From: Bradyrhizobium sp. SRL28
Lineage (GTDB): Bacteria > Pseudomonadota > Alphaproteobacteria > Rhizobiales > Xanthobacteraceae
DNA length: 64,000 bases
Direction: 5' to 3'
Assembly (NCBI RefSeq): GCF_018596315.1
Contig: NZ_JAHEAG010000031.1
Span: 20,653 to 84,652 of the forward strand
Position numbers and translations under genes: made by a program. Below the pieces are notes generated by a model. It was not told where the DNA came from and did not search any database. It was given only the letters and a program-made list of their open reading frames with translations. How positions within the stretch are numbered: position 1 is the stretch's first letter; every line of letters starts with the position of its first letter. Below are positions 43,370 to 53,454 of the stretch, one piece after another.

Positions 43370-44620
43370 ACCCTGAGCGGACCGAGCGCCAGATCCGCGC
43401 CTCCCCGTACGGCGCGATGGAGCTAGGCAACCCAACGATGCTCGCTGCTGGTTAATCGACGCTTCGACCTTGTCGTCATCACATGATTGGGCGTACTATG
43501 TTCGCCGCGCGGTACTGCACGCATTCGAGATCATTCGCAGCGATCCACGAATATGCGGAGGACGCGATGAAGCCGGGTTTTGGGTGTTGGCTCGCTGCGC
43601 TAAGCATTACATTCGCCAGCCTGGTAGCCGCGCAACCCGTGGCGGGGCAGCAGGCCGAAAAAACCTATACCGTCGGTATCCTGTGCGGTGGTTGCAGCGC
43701 TCAGGACGCCGCCTCGTCGTTCGCGCCATTTCGCCAGGCTCTGCACGAACGCGGCTATGTCGAAGGCAGGAACATCGGCTTCGTGTACCGCTCGGCAGAA
43801 GGAAGATATGAGAAGTTTGCCGACCTTGCCGCCGATCTGGTCCGGGCCAAGGTCGACGTCATCATGACTGGTGGGGGGCTGCCCGGAGCCTTGGCTGCAA
43901 AAAACGCGACCACGACGATCCCGATTATATTCGTAGGCATTGGCGAAGACCCGGTTCAGCACGGCCTCGTTTCCAGCCTCGCTCGCCCTGGCGGCAACAT
44001 CACCGGACTGGTTGATCGCTATGCTGATCTGATTCCGAAACAGCTGGCCTTGCTGAAAGAGGCGGTGCCGAGCCTATCGCGCGTGGGCGTATTGTGGGAT
44101 GCGCGCATAAGGCAAGCGCTCGAACCAAGCTTCCAGGCGATGCAGACGGCGCTGCCGTCACTCGGGTTGCAGCATTACGCTATTGCGGTGAATGGGCCTG
44201 ACGATCTCCCCGACGCATTCCGGGCGGCGAGTCGCGCGCGGGTCGAGGCGCTCATACTGTTCCCGTCGCCCATATTCACTTTCCATCTTGCGGAATTCGC
44301 ACGGATGACGGCAGAGCAAAAAATTCCTGCGATGGTTTTCCCGGCTTCGCTCGAGCTGGTGGTTTTTTGTCGTACGGTCCGGACATCACGAAAACTTGGC
44401 GGTATGCCGCGATATCCGTCGACAAGATTCTCAAGGGAACGAGTCCGGCCGATATTCCCGTCGAGCAATCAGACAATTTAAATCTCGTCGTCAACCTTCA
44501 GACCGCGAGGGCGCTGGGGCTAATCGTGCCGCAAGCACTTTTGGTGTCGGCGAACGAGGTCATCGATTAAGGGCAGGGACTGCCTCTCGACGAAGCGCTG
44601 CGCCTCGCCGGTTGTGAGCA
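43370..44620 (+). repeat. Duplicated segment, copy A
   Basis: The leader (from about 43370) and the gene at 43567 closely match 45875-47110: same leader words (for example TTGTCGTCATCACATGAT), same start context GGAGGACGCGATGAAG and nearly the same coding sequence. Differences are scattered substitutions and a 4-base gap. Confidence 0.8.
43567..44570 (+). pseudogene. Orphan ABC substrate-binding protein 2 (subfamily B), 4-base deletion
   Basis: ATG at 43567 with GGAGGA upstream. Sec-type signal (Phe-Gly-Cys-Trp-Leu-Ala-Ala-Leu), then the family fold up to Glu-Gln-Lys-Ile-Pro-Ala at about 44335. Compared with the intact copy at 46066, four bases are missing around 44335-44345, and the reading frame changes; the native end (Ser-Tyr-Gly-Pro to Glu-Val-Ile-Asp) lies in the next frame to 44570. 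The current frame ends at 44481 with an unrelated tail. Confidence 0.85.
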
Positions 44621-44703
44621 TGTCCGCCTCCGGCGCAAAAGGGAACGTCCCGGGACATCGTCGGGGTGACGTGATCGACCCATAGCGGTCGTGGAGCGGC
44701 CCC

Positions 44704-45687
44704 TTATTCGACCACCTCGTTAGCGAGCGTGAGGAGTGTCGCCGGCAACTCGAGGCCGAGCGCCTTGGCGACACCAAGATTGATCACCAGCTCGAATTTG
44801 ATCGACTGGATCACCGGCAGGTCGGCAGGCTTGGCGCCCTTGAGAATGCGGCCCGTGTAGATGCCTGCCTGGCGGTTCACCTCCCTGAAGTCGGGCCCAT
44901 AGCTCATTAGGCCACCCGCTGTCGGAAATGCACGATCAAAGTAGAGCGCGGGAATGGCATAGCGCGCGGCCAGCAAGATCAGTTGATTGCGTCGGCTGAA
45001 CAAGAATGGTTCGGGTTGAACAACGAGTGCAGCGGCGCGCTGCTGCACGAGGTCCGAAAAAGCCGTGTCGATTTCGCGTTCATCGCGGGCGTTCACGACA
45101 ATTAGTTGCTGTCCAAGTCCGCGCGCTGCTACCTGCATGTCCGGCAAATCGAACGCAGTATTCGGACTGCCCGGGTTCATGAGAAAGCCGATCGCAACCG
45201 CCTTGGGCAACAAGTCGCGCAGCAATTGCAGGCGCTTCTGCCCGAGCTCCACTGCAATTGTGCTCACGCCAGTGATGTTTCCGCCCGGACGGTTGAGGCT
45301 GGCGACAAGGCCAAGCTTTACCGGGTCGCTGCCGAACGCGAACACGATCGGAATCGTTGAAGTCGCGTCCTTTGCGGCGAGTGCGGTGACCCCGCCGCCG
45401 CCAACCGCGATAATGGTTACTTGACGGCGAACAAGGTCGGCCGCCAGCGCTGGCAACCGATCAAATTGACCCTCCGCCCAGCGGTACTCGATCGTTACGT
45501 TCTGGCCTGCGACAAAGCCGGTTTCTTTCAGGCCCTGGTGGAATGCGGCCACGAAGGGCACGTACGGGTCGGACGATGTACTGCTCAAATACCCGATCAC
45601 CGGCAACGTCGGCTGCGCGCGCACCGCAAACGGCCACCCGGCGGCTGCGCCACCGACAAGCGTCAGGAAGACTCGTCGCCTGATCAT
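44704..45687 (-). CDS. Orphan ABC substrate-binding protein 3, opposite strand
   Basis: 327 residues from the ATG at 45687 (an in-frame ATG at 45711 is possible). Tat-like start Met-Ile-Arg-Arg-Arg-Val-Phe-Leu, Ala-Gln-Pro after the core. Family marks: Arg-Pro-Gly-Gly-Asn-Ile-Thr-Gly, Gly-Ala-Lys-Pro-Ala-Asp-Leu-Pro-Val and Glu-Val-Val-Glu at the end. Closest in the array to the copy at 53455 (shared Tyr-Arg-Trp-Ala and Asp-Leu-Val/Ala-Arg-Arg-Gln-Val). The only array member on the minus strand. Ligand unknown. Confidence 0.85.
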   Translation of the reverse strand: MIRRRVFLTLVGGAAAGWPFAVRAQPTLPVIGYLSSTSSDPYVPFVAAFHQGLKETGFVAGQNVTIEYRWAEGQFDRLPALAADLVRRQVTIIAVGGGGVTALAAKDATSTIPIVFAFGSDPVKLGLVASLNRPGGNITGVSTIAVELGQKRLQLLRDLLPKAVAIGFLMNPGSPNTAFDLPDMQVAARGLGQQLIVVNARDEREIDTAFSDLVQQRAAALVVQPEPFLFSRRNQLILLAARYAIPALYFDRAFPTAGGLMSYGPDFREVNRQAGIYTGRILKGAKPADLPVIQSIKFELVINLGVAKALGLELPATLLTLANEVVE

Positions 45688-45711
45688 GCTCGACCGCTTC
45701 GGGCTCGGCAT

Positions 45712-46065
45712 TGATGCAGATTAGCACAGTTCCCGTGTGTCCGGGGAGCGCCCGCCGTCCTAACGCTGAATCAGGTATTGGCACTTTTGCTAAGTGGCGG
45801 CCGACACCAAGGACGTCCGATTATCGGGGTAGACCGGACGTGACCGGCCCACTTCCAAAACGGTGCTTTTGACCCTGAGCGGACCGAGCGCCGGATCCGC
45901 GCCTCCCCATACGCGCGATGGAGCTAGGCAACCCCACGATGCTCGCTGGTGCTTAATCGACGCTTCAACCTTGTCGTCATCACATGATGGGGCGTACTAT
46001 GTCCGCCGCGGTACTGTACGCATTCGAGATCATTCGCAGCGATCCACGAATATGCGGAGGACGCG
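45712..46065. other. Intergenic stretch of the array
   Basis: Holds a palindromic repeat (45813-45841) and the leader of duplicated segment B from about 45875. No separate gene is seen. Confidence 0.5.
45813..45841. repeat. Intergenic palindrome of the array
   Basis: ACGTCCG (45813-45819) and its complement CGGACGT (45835-45841) enclose TTATCGGGGTAGAC-like sequence. Related copies, some degenerate on one arm, occur near 43311, 49425, 50657, 53205 and 61355. Confidence 0.65.
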
Positions 46066-47110
46066 ATGAAGCAGGGTTTTGGGTGTTGGCTTGCTGCGCT
46101 AAGCATTGCATTCGGCAGCCTCGTAGCCGCGCAACCCGTGGCGGGGCAGCAGGCGGAAAAGACCTATCGCGTCGGCATCCTGTGCGGTGGGTGCAGTGAT
46201 CAGGAGGCCCCGTCGAGGCACGCACCTATTCGCCAGGCTCTGCGCGAACGCGGCTATGTCGAAGGCAGGAACATCACCTTCGTGTACCGCTCGGCAGAAG
46301 GAAGATATGAGAAGTTCACCGACCTTGCCGCCGATCTTGTCCGGGCCAAGGTCGACGTCATCATAGCCGGTGGGGGGTTGCCCGGAGCCTTGGCTGCAAA
46401 AAACGCGACCACGACGATCCCGATTATATTCGTAGGCCTTGGCGAAGACCCGGTTCAGCACGGCCTCGTTTCCAGCCTCTCTCGGCCTGGCGGCAACGTC
46501 ACCGGATTAGTTGATCGCTATGCTGATCTGATTCCGAAACAGCTGGCCTTGCTGAAAGAGGCGGTGCCGAGCGTATCGCGCGTGGGCGTATTGTGGGATG
46601 CGCGCCTAAGGCAAGCGCTCGAACCAAGCTTCCAGGCGATGCAGACGGCGCTGCCATCACTCGGGTTGCAGCACTACGCTATTGCGGTGAATGGGCCTGA
46701 CGATCTCCCCGACGCACTCCGGGCGGCGAGTGGCGCGCGGATCGAGGCACTCATCCTGTTCCCGTCGCCCAAATTCTTTGTCCATCTTGCCGAATTCGCA
46801 CGGATGACGGCAGAGCAAAAAATTCCTACAATTTCCGGTTTTACCGACTTCGCTCGGGCTGGTGGTTTCTTGTCGTACGGTCCGAACGCAACGAAAACTT
46901 GGCGGTATGCCGCGATATCCGTCGACAAGATTTTCAAGGGAACGAGTCCGGCCGATATTCCCGTCGAGCAATCAGACAATATAGATCTCGTCGTCAACCT
47001 TCAGACCGCGAGGGCGCTGGGGCTGATCGTGCCGCAAGCACTTTTGGTATCGGCGAACGAGGTCATCGATTAAGAGCAGGGACGGCCTGTCGACGAAGTG
47101 CTGGGCCTCG
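45875..47110 (+). repeat. Duplicated segment, copy B
   Basis: Matches copy A (43370-44620) through leader, gene and the first bases after the stop (GGCCTGTCGACGAAG against GCCTCTCGACGAAG). This copy keeps an intact reading frame. Confidence 0.8.
46066..47073 (+). CDS. Orphan ABC substrate-binding protein 4 (subfamily B)
   Basis: 335 residues from the ATG at 46066 (GGAGGACGCG). Sec-type signal with cleavage near Ala-Gly-Gln-Gln; two Cys at the start of the mature part (Leu-Cys-Gly-Gly-Cys), which could form a disulphide. Arg-Pro-Gly-Gly-Asn-Val-Thr-Gly and Thr-Ser-Pro-Ala-Asp-Ile-Pro-Val mark the family. Intact twin of the broken gene at 43567. Ligand unknown. Confidence 0.85.
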   Translation: MKQGFGCWLAALSIAFGSLVAAQPVAGQQAEKTYRVGILCGGCSDQEAPSRHAPIRQALRERGYVEGRNITFVYRSAEGRYEKFTDLAADLVRAKVDVIIAGGGLPGALAAKNATTTIPIIFVGLGEDPVQHGLVSSLSRPGGNVTGLVDRYADLIPKQLALLKEAVPSVSRVGVLWDARLRQALEPSFQAMQTALPSLGLQHYAIAVNGPDDLPDALRAASGARIEALILFPSPKFFVHLAEFARMTAEQKIPTISGFTDFARAGGFLSYGPNATKTWRYAAISVDKIFKGTSPADIPVEQSDNIDLVVNLQTARALGLIVPQALLVSANEVID

Positions 47111-47349
47111 TCGGTTGTGAGCACGTCCGCCTCTGGCACTTTTCGGACCTGGGCGATGAAACTGAGGATGTCGGCTCATCAGGGGAAGATCGGAACCCCT
47201 CGCTGCGCGGTTAGAACGACGAGATTGACGTAACTCGCACATCGGGGCCGGATTCAGCGGCTGAGGCCGGCTGCCGCTATTTTCTGTGCGCCACCCGGCC
47301 GTAACCTGATATGATCCAATATTGCTCAGGCGTTCAGAGGCCTAGTGCA

Positions 47350-48348
47350 ATGAGGCGGCGGGAATTCACAGCCGGTCTGTTGCTTGCCGCTGCGACGCGG
47401 CCGTCGCGGGCGCAGCAGCGAGCGACGCAGCCCCGGATAGCGATTTTTCATCCGGCAATCCCCGTTGCCCTTCTTACCGAAACCGGTGGGGGGAGCGCAT
47501 GGCGCGCGTTTTTCGGAGAGCTGCGCCGCCTGGGTTATGTCGAAGGACAAAATCTGATCGTCGAACGCTATTCCGCTGAGGGGCATCATGAGCGTTATGC
47601 CGATTTGGCCCGGGAGATCGTGAGCCGCAATCCGGATTTGATCGTCACCGGAACAAACCCCGTCGTGATCGCTTTCAGGGCCGCAACCAGCGCAATACCG
47701 GTTGTTGCGTTCATGCTAGATCCACTGAAAGCGGGGCTGGTTGCCAGCCTGGCCCGACCCGGTGGCAACCTTACCGGAATCACTCTCGATGCCGGGATCG
47801 AGATCTGGGGGAAGCGCCTGGAGTTGTTGAGAGAAGCTGTCCCTTCGACAGCCAAGGCTGCATTTCTGGGTATGCGCGACGGGTGGGAGGGTTCTTTTGG
47901 GCAAGCCTTGCGGGATATCGGCAGCCAATTGGGAATTTCGCTGATTTCGATGCTCCCGAACATGGGGACGACCTCGGAGATCGAGCGTGTCTTTGCAACG
48001 ATGGCGCAGCAACGGCCGGATGCAGTATTGGTCAGTGGTGAAGGAGATCTTTACGCTCACCGGCAGCTTATCGTCGAACTCGCCGAGAAGAACCGCTTGC
48101 CGACGATGTGTCCCTACCGCGATTACGTCGAAGCCGGTGGACTAATGGCCTATACGGTCGATCTCGCTGAGCTACTCAGGCGCATGGCCAATGACGTGCA
48201 TCAAATCCTTAAGGGAGCCAAACCCGGCGACATCCCGATTTATCAGCCCACCAAATTCGAACTCCTGATCAACCTGAAGACCGCAAAAACGCTCGGCCTC
48301 ATCCTGCCGGCGGCGCTGCTAACCCGCGCTGACGAGATGGTCGACTGA
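47350..48348 (+). CDS. Orphan ABC substrate-binding protein 5
   Basis: 332 residues from the ATG at 47350. Tat-like Met-Arg-Arg-Arg-Glu-Phe-Thr with a short signal ending Arg-Ala-Gln-Gln. Family marks: Arg-Pro-Gly-Gly-Asn-Leu-Thr-Gly and Gly-Ala-Lys-Pro-Gly-Asp-Ile-Pro-Ile-Tyr-Gln-Pro-Thr. Loosely related to subfamily A. The next gene starts 28 bases downstream, so the two are probably one transcript. Confidence 0.85.
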   Translation: MRRREFTAGLLLAAATRPSRAQQRATQPRIAIFHPAIPVALLTETGGGSAWRAFFGELRRLGYVEGQNLIVERYSAEGHHERYADLAREIVSRNPDLIVTGTNPVVIAFRAATSAIPVVAFMLDPLKAGLVASLARPGGNLTGITLDAGIEIWGKRLELLREAVPSTAKAAFLGMRDGWEGSFGQALRDIGSQLGISLISMLPNMGTTSEIERVFATMAQQRPDAVLVSGEGDLYAHRQLIVELAEKNRLPTMCPYRDYVEAGGLMAYTVDLAELLRRMANDVHQILKGAKPGDIPIYQPTKFELLINLKTAKTLGLILPAALLTRADEMVD

Positions 48349-48376
48349 GCTTGCTCCTATTCGGAGGGCACAAACC

Positions 48377-49381
48377 ATGAGGCGGCGGGCTTTTCTCAGT
48401 ATCGTGTGTGGCGCGGTGACATGGCCGCTCGCAGCGGCGGCACAGCAGAGCACCAATCGCAAGCGTCTTGCTATCTTCAGCCCAGCAGAGCCAAGCGCGG
48501 ACTTGCATGAGCATAGCAAAACCAAAGCTTGGCGAGCCTTATTCGCTGAGCTTCGGCGGTTCGGGCAGATCGAGGGACAAAACCTCAAGGTCGAACGTTA
48601 CGGCCGAGAGCAGAACACGTCCGGCCCCGAAACCCTGGCGACGGAAGTCGTTCGGAGCAACCCGGATGTCATCTACGTCATTGGCCCTGACGCAGTCATC
48701 TTCAAAAATCTGACATCGCGTATTCCGATCGTAGTGATAACTGGCGACCCCGTTAAGTGGGGGCTCGCCGAAAGTCTGGCTCACCCGGGCGGCAATTTCA
48801 CGGGAGTGAGCGTCGACGCCGGTCCATCCATTTCTGGAAAACGGATTGCACTGTTGCGCGAGATGGTTCCAACGATGTCAAAACTTGGCTGTCTCGCTCT
48901 TCGATCGCACTGGAATGGGCCAACCGCAGGCCCCGTAATCCGCGCAGCGGCCGAAGCGGCAGGCCTCCCGCTCGCGGTGTCTTTAGTGGAATTTGGTGCC
49001 AGCGAAGCAGACTATCGGGCGGCAGTCGAGAGCATCTCCCGCGACGGTGCAAATGCGGTCATGGTCGTCCCTTCGCCTGAGACATTTCAAAACAGCACTT
49101 TGATCGCCAAGTTGCTCGGTGACGCGAAGCTTCCGGCGATTTTTTCGTTTACCGAATCCGTCGAGGCCGGGGGCTTAATGGCCTATTCCTTCGACCTGAT
49201 CGAATTGAATAAGCGCGCCGCCAATAATATCGATGCAATTCTCCGAGGAGCAAAGCCCGGCGACATCCCGATCTACCAAGTAACCAAACTCGAGTTGTCC
49301 ATCAACCTCAAGACAGCCAAGCAGCTGGGGCTTTCCGTACCTCCCGCGCTCGTCGCGAGTGCCGATACGGTAATTGAGTGA
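48377..49381 (+). CDS. Orphan ABC substrate-binding protein 6 (subfamily A)
   Basis: 334 residues from the ATG at 48377 (GGAGGGC upstream). Tat-like Met-Arg-Arg-Arg-Ala-Phe-Leu signal and Ala-Gln-Gln site; Ile-Phe-Ser-Pro-Ala-Glu-Pro-Ser-Ala-Asp at the mature start is shared with copies 1 and 9. Differences among the three cluster in the middle of the second lobe (for example residues 165-180 and 225-245), where the ligand would contact, so they may bind related but different compounds. Confidence 0.85.
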   Translation: MRRRAFLSIVCGAVTWPLAAAAQQSTNRKRLAIFSPAEPSADLHEHSKTKAWRALFAELRRFGQIEGQNLKVERYGREQNTSGPETLATEVVRSNPDVIYVIGPDAVIFKNLTSRIPIVVITGDPVKWGLAESLAHPGGNFTGVSVDAGPSISGKRIALLREMVPTMSKLGCLALRSHWNGPTAGPVIRAAAEAAGLPLAVSLVEFGASEADYRAAVESISRDGANAVMVVPSPETFQNSTLIAKLLGDAKLPAIFSFTESVEAGGLMAYSFDLIELNKRAANNIDAILRGAKPGDIPIYQVTKLELSINLKTAKQLGLSVPPALVASADTVIE

Positions 49382-49620
49382 ACAAACAAAGGTCCGGTGT
49401 TGGCCACGTCTCGGACATGACCCCAATGTCCGATTTGAGTCCGCTTTCGGGGGAAGACCGGAAGTAAAATCTCGGGGTTGTCAGGTCCGTTGATGACGAC
49501 CCAAAACGGACAATTGTGATCCGCCGGCCGGCCTGAAGCTGCTATCATTTAGACTTCCCGGGGCCAAGGCGCTCGGCCTCGCGATCGCGTCATCTTCCTG
49601 TGCGAAGACACGGTGATCGA

Positions 49621-50613
49621 ATGAGACGATCTGCCGCTACGTTGCTGGTCCTTCTAGTTGTACTGCTTGTTTTCGCGTCGGCTGCCGAAACCCAAGCAGC
49701 GCCGAGGGTGCCGCGTTTCGGAATGCTGTGCACCCACTCGTGCAGCGGCAACATTAATGACGCTTTTTCGGACGAGCTTCGTAAGCTCGGCTGGGTCGAG
49801 GGTAGCACCATCGTCATCGAGCGTAAGGGTGCGGGTGGTCGCTTCGATCAGCTACCGGCGCTTGCCGCCGATCTTGTGCGATCGAAACCCGATCTCTTGG
49901 TCGCCTTCGCTCCTCAGCCCGTGCGCGCCGCTAAGAACGCGACCTCCGAGATACCAATTGTGATGCTCTTCGTCGCCGATCCGGTCGGTTTGGGACTTGC
50001 GTCAAGCCTGGCTCGCCCTGGCGGAAATCTGACTGGTGTCGCCACGCTGGTTCCGGGCGGTTTCGGCGGGAAGGCCCTTGGCTTTCTTCGGGAGCTCTTG
50101 CCACAAGCGAAGCGCGTGGCAGCTTTCATCAATCCTTCAAACGACATCCATCGGCAGACTTTCCCAAGGGAACACCTACCTGCCGCCGACAAGCTCGGCT
50201 TCCAGCTCGACATTATCGAGATACGTGAAGCTGAGGAAATTCCTGGCGCAATTGCCGCCGCTAAAGCCCGAGGGGCGGAAGCTTTATACATAGCGGGTGA
50301 CCCGATGCTTAACTCCCCAACGAGCCGCGTGTCCGAACTTGCGGCGCAAGCTAGGCTGCCGTCGATCTACTTGGCGGGCTCCCGAGAGAGGGTGGAAGCC
50401 GGTGGATTAATTTCTTTCGGCCCTGACTACGCCGCCTTGGCGCGGCGCGGCGCCCACTATGTCGATCGAATTCTCAAAGGCGCTAAACCGGCCGAGCTTC
50501 CGATTGAGCAGCCCACCAAATTCCTGCTTCTCATTAATCTCAAGACAGCGAAACTGCTCGGTATCGAGATTCCGGCGTCCGTTCTCGCCAGTGCTGACGA
50601 GGTGATCGAATAA
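49621..50613 (+). CDS. Orphan ABC substrate-binding protein 7 (subfamily C)
   Basis: 330 residues from the ATG at 49621. Sec-type signal with a long Leu/Val core (Leu-Val-Leu-Leu-Val-Val-Leu-Leu-Val). Mature start has two Cys (Leu-Cys-Thr-His-Ser-Cys). Family marks: Arg-Pro-Gly-Gly-Asn-Leu-Thr-Gly, Gly-Ala-Lys-Pro-Ala-Glu-Leu-Pro-Ile-Glu-Gln-Pro. Close paralogue at 60321; the 70 bases before both genes are also alike, so gene and leader were copied together. Confidence 0.85.
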   Translation: MRRSAATLLVLLVVLLVFASAAETQAAPRVPRFGMLCTHSCSGNINDAFSDELRKLGWVEGSTIVIERKGAGGRFDQLPALAADLVRSKPDLLVAFAPQPVRAAKNATSEIPIVMLFVADPVGLGLASSLARPGGNLTGVATLVPGGFGGKALGFLRELLPQAKRVAAFINPSNDIHRQTFPREHLPAADKLGFQLDIIEIREAEEIPGAIAAAKARGAEALYIAGDPMLNSPTSRVSELAAQARLPSIYLAGSRERVEAGGLISFGPDYAALARRGAHYVDRILKGAKPAELPIEQPTKFLLLINLKTAKLLGIEIPASVLASADEVIE

Positions 50614-50656
50614 GGCTTGTCACTTCCGGTTTTGGCACATGCCGAGCCAGCCTGAC

Positions 50657-50690
50657 GATGTCCGTTCACCGGGGGGATAGAGCGGACATC
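50657..50690. repeat. Intergenic palindrome of the array (best copy)
   Basis: GATGTCCG (50657-50664) and perfect complement CGGACATC (50683-50690) with an 18-base loop that is G-rich. It follows the stop of protein 7 by about 45 bases; the sequence right after that stop is repeated after protein 13. Confidence 0.7.
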
Positions 50691-50837
50691 ACCTAGGACT
50701 GCGCCGAAGTCTGGAAATGGACCCAACTGAGACATCGGGCCGCGCCCCGCGGACCTTGGATCAAAGCTGATTCCACCCATATCAAGCTGCTCATTTGAGC
50801 CGATACGATGACTTCGTCCAGAGCTTAGGGGGCGAAG

Positions 50838-51821
50838 ATGCGAAGACGTGAGTTCATAACAGCAATCGCTACCACGGCAGCAGCCTGGCCGTTCGCGGCG
50901 CGGGCGCAGCAAGGTGGGCAAAAACTTCGGCGTATCGGCCACTTAATCGGCGGAACGCAGGCGGGGACGTCGCGGGTCAGCGTCGGGCTCATCGAGGGTC
51001 TACGCGAGCTGGGATACATTGAGGGGCGCGACTACATCGTCGAGTATCGCTATGCCGAAGGGCATTACGACAGATTTCCCGATCTTGCCGCCGAACTGGT
51101 TCGTTTGAACGTTGACGTTGTGGTATTGGGCACGCCTGCGGCCATTTCCGCGATGCGGAAGGCAACGAGCACCATACCGATTATCATGGCTGTCGTAAGC
51201 GATCCGGTCGGTAACGGCTTCGTCTCGAGCCTTGCGAGGCCGGGCGGCAATATCACCGGCCTCGCGACGTCAGATGAGATTACGATCGCAAAGCAGATTG
51301 AACTGTTGTCGGAGATTCTGCCTAAGCTTTCGCGTGTCGGTATTCTTGTCAACCCGGATAGCCCGACTGTGCGGAACCTAGTCACCGCTCGGGCAGCGGC
51401 CCGGCAAGCCGCTATTGAACTCTGGCAGGCGAACGCGCGCAACGCAGACGAGATCGATGCCGCATTCGTCAAGTTTTCCCAGGAGCGCGTCCAGGCGGCT
51501 ATCGTCATCCCTGATGCCGTCTTCGCGTTGCATCGCAGGCGCATTGCGGAGCTCGCGATGAAGGACCGGCTGCCGACGATGTTTGCCAACCGTGAATACG
51601 TGGTCGATGGCGGAACTCTCAGTTATGGCCAGGATATCAAATATTTCCTCCGGCGGTCGGCAGTTCTCGTCGACAAGATTTTCAAGGGAGCCAAGCCCGC
51701 CGATTTGCCTATCGAGCAACCCACCCGGTTTTTTCTGACGGTCAATCTCAAGACCGCGAAGGCGATCGGATTGGACCTCCCTGAATCATTTCTCCTGCGC
51801 GCCGATGAGGTAATCGAATGA
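50838..51821 (+). CDS. Orphan ABC substrate-binding protein 8
   Basis: 327 residues from the ATG at 50838 (GGGGGCGAAG upstream). Tat-like Met-Arg-Arg-Arg-Glu-Phe-Ile-Thr with Ala-Gln-Gln site. Family marks: Arg-Pro-Gly-Gly-Asn-Ile-Thr-Gly, Gly-Ala-Lys-Pro-Ala-Asp-Leu-Pro-Ile-Glu-Gln-Pro. It is the most divergent of the central members and has no close twin in the window. Ligand unknown. Confidence 0.85.
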   Translation: MRRREFITAIATTAAAWPFAARAQQGGQKLRRIGHLIGGTQAGTSRVSVGLIEGLRELGYIEGRDYIVEYRYAEGHYDRFPDLAAELVRLNVDVVVLGTPAAISAMRKATSTIPIIMAVVSDPVGNGFVSSLARPGGNITGLATSDEITIAKQIELLSEILPKLSRVGILVNPDSPTVRNLVTARAAARQAAIELWQANARNADEIDAAFVKFSQERVQAAIVIPDAVFALHRRRIAELAMKDRLPTMFANREYVVDGGTLSYGQDIKYFLRRSAVLVDKIFKGAKPADLPIEQPTRFFLTVNLKTAKAIGLDLPESFLLRADEVIE

Positions 51822-52151
51822 AGCGTTACTTGCCAATTCGCGGACTTCCTACCGCGCTCGCGGTTCAGTGCAATTGCCGTTTGCGACGCCAATGATGATC
51901 GCGAGTCGGTGTCACTTCTGCCTTTGGCACGAAACTCGGGCGCGCCAAAGCGTCGCTCAGAGCGGACATTGGATTCCTTTAAAGGAGGGGCGTCGGATGG
52001 TTTTTTGATTGGAGCGCGACGTTCGGTGGAATGACAACCCAGGCCGGACACAACGCCACGGGGCTGAGATCGTCCTCACTGATGGCGGTCAGAAGGAGTA
52101 GAATGCGGCTCGCAAGCCAGTAAGTTGCCTTGACCTAAGCTCGGAGCGGAC

Positions 52152-53150
52152 ATGAGGCGGCGGGCTTTTCTCAGTATCGTGTGTGGTGCGGTCGCATGGC
52201 CGCTCGCTGTGGCGGCACAGCAGAGCACCAATAGCAAGCGTCTTGCTATCTTCAGCCCATCAGAGCCAAGCGCGGACTTGCATGAGCATGGCAGCAAATT
52301 TTCTCGAGCTTCATTCGCCGAGCTTCGGCGATTGGGGCAGATCGAGGGACAAAACCTCAAGGTTGAAAGTTACGGTCGAGAGCAAAACACGTCCGGCCCC
52401 GAAGCCCTGGCGACGGAAATCGTTCGGAGCAGCCCGGATGTCATCTTTGTCGTTGGCCCTGGCGCAGTCATCTTCAAAAAGCTAACATCGCGTATTCCGA
52501 TCGTAGTGATAACTAGCGACCCCGTTAAGCAAGGGCTCGCCGAAAGTCTGGCTCACCCGGGCGGCAATTTCACGGGCGTCAGCATCGACGCCGGTCTGTC
52601 CATTCATGGAAAACGGATTGCACTGTTGCTCGAGATGGTCCCGACGATGTCGAAACTTGGCTGTCTCGCGCTTCGATTGGGATGGAATGGGTCGAGCGCA
52701 GGCGCTTTCCGCGCAGCGGCCGAAACGGCAGGCCTCCCCCTCGCGGTGTCTTTACTGGAAATTGGTTCCAGCGAAGCAGACTATCGGGCGGCGGTCGAGA
52801 GCATCTCCCGCGACGGTGCAAATGCGGTCATGGTTCTCGATTCGCCTGAGGTTTTTCAAAACAGCACTTTGATCGCTAAGTTGGTCGGCGACGCGAAGCT
52901 TCCGGCGATTTTTCATAATGTTGAAGCCGTCGAGGCCGGGAGCTTAATGGCCTACTCCTTCGACCTAATCGAATTGTATAAGCGCGTCGGCAACAATATC
53001 GGCGCAATTCTCCGAGGAGCAAAGCCCGGAGACATCCCGATCTACCAAGTAACCAAATTCGAGTTGTCCATCAACATCACGACAGCCAAGCAGCTGGGGC
53101 TTTCCGTACCGCCCGCGCTCCTCGCGAGTGCCGATAAGGTAATTGAGTGA
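52152..53150 (+). CDS. Orphan ABC substrate-binding protein 9 (subfamily A)
   Basis: 332 residues from the ATG at 52152. Tat-like Met-Arg-Arg-Arg-Ala-Phe-Leu and Ala-Gln-Gln site; otherwise like copies 1 and 6, including Thr-Ser-Gly-Pro-Glu-Ala-Leu-Ala-Thr-Glu. The promoter-proximal DNA before the ATG differs from that of copies 1 and 6, so these genes may be expressed under different conditions. Confidence 0.85.
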   Translation: MRRRAFLSIVCGAVAWPLAVAAQQSTNSKRLAIFSPSEPSADLHEHGSKFSRASFAELRRLGQIEGQNLKVESYGREQNTSGPEALATEIVRSSPDVIFVVGPGAVIFKKLTSRIPIVVITSDPVKQGLAESLAHPGGNFTGVSIDAGLSIHGKRIALLLEMVPTMSKLGCLALRLGWNGSSAGAFRAAAETAGLPLAVSLLEIGSSEADYRAAVESISRDGANAVMVLDSPEVFQNSTLIAKLVGDAKLPAIFHNVEAVEAGSLMAYSFDLIELYKRVGNNIGAILRGAKPGDIPIYQVTKFELSINITTAKQLGLSVPPALLASADKVIE

Positions 53151-53454
53151 ACAAGCCAAGGTCCGGTTATGGCACGTTTGAGACGGTCCGGCAGACGCTG
53201 AGAATTGTATGTTTATTGGGGTAGACCGGAAGTGATTGATCCGTGACCAAGACGACGCGATTGACCCTGAGCGGACCCGACCCTGGGCAGAGGGATCGAA
53301 TAATCGTAAAGTGAAATAGGGCAGCAGTTCACCTCGATTAGAACAATTCAGGTCTGCCCGAGGACTTGCCGGCCGGTCTGTGAGAGGCTGACCATTTGGC
53401 AAACCGACTGCACGGTGGTTGCTGGTGGTTACTCCAGGGCTGGAGGAAGCCACG

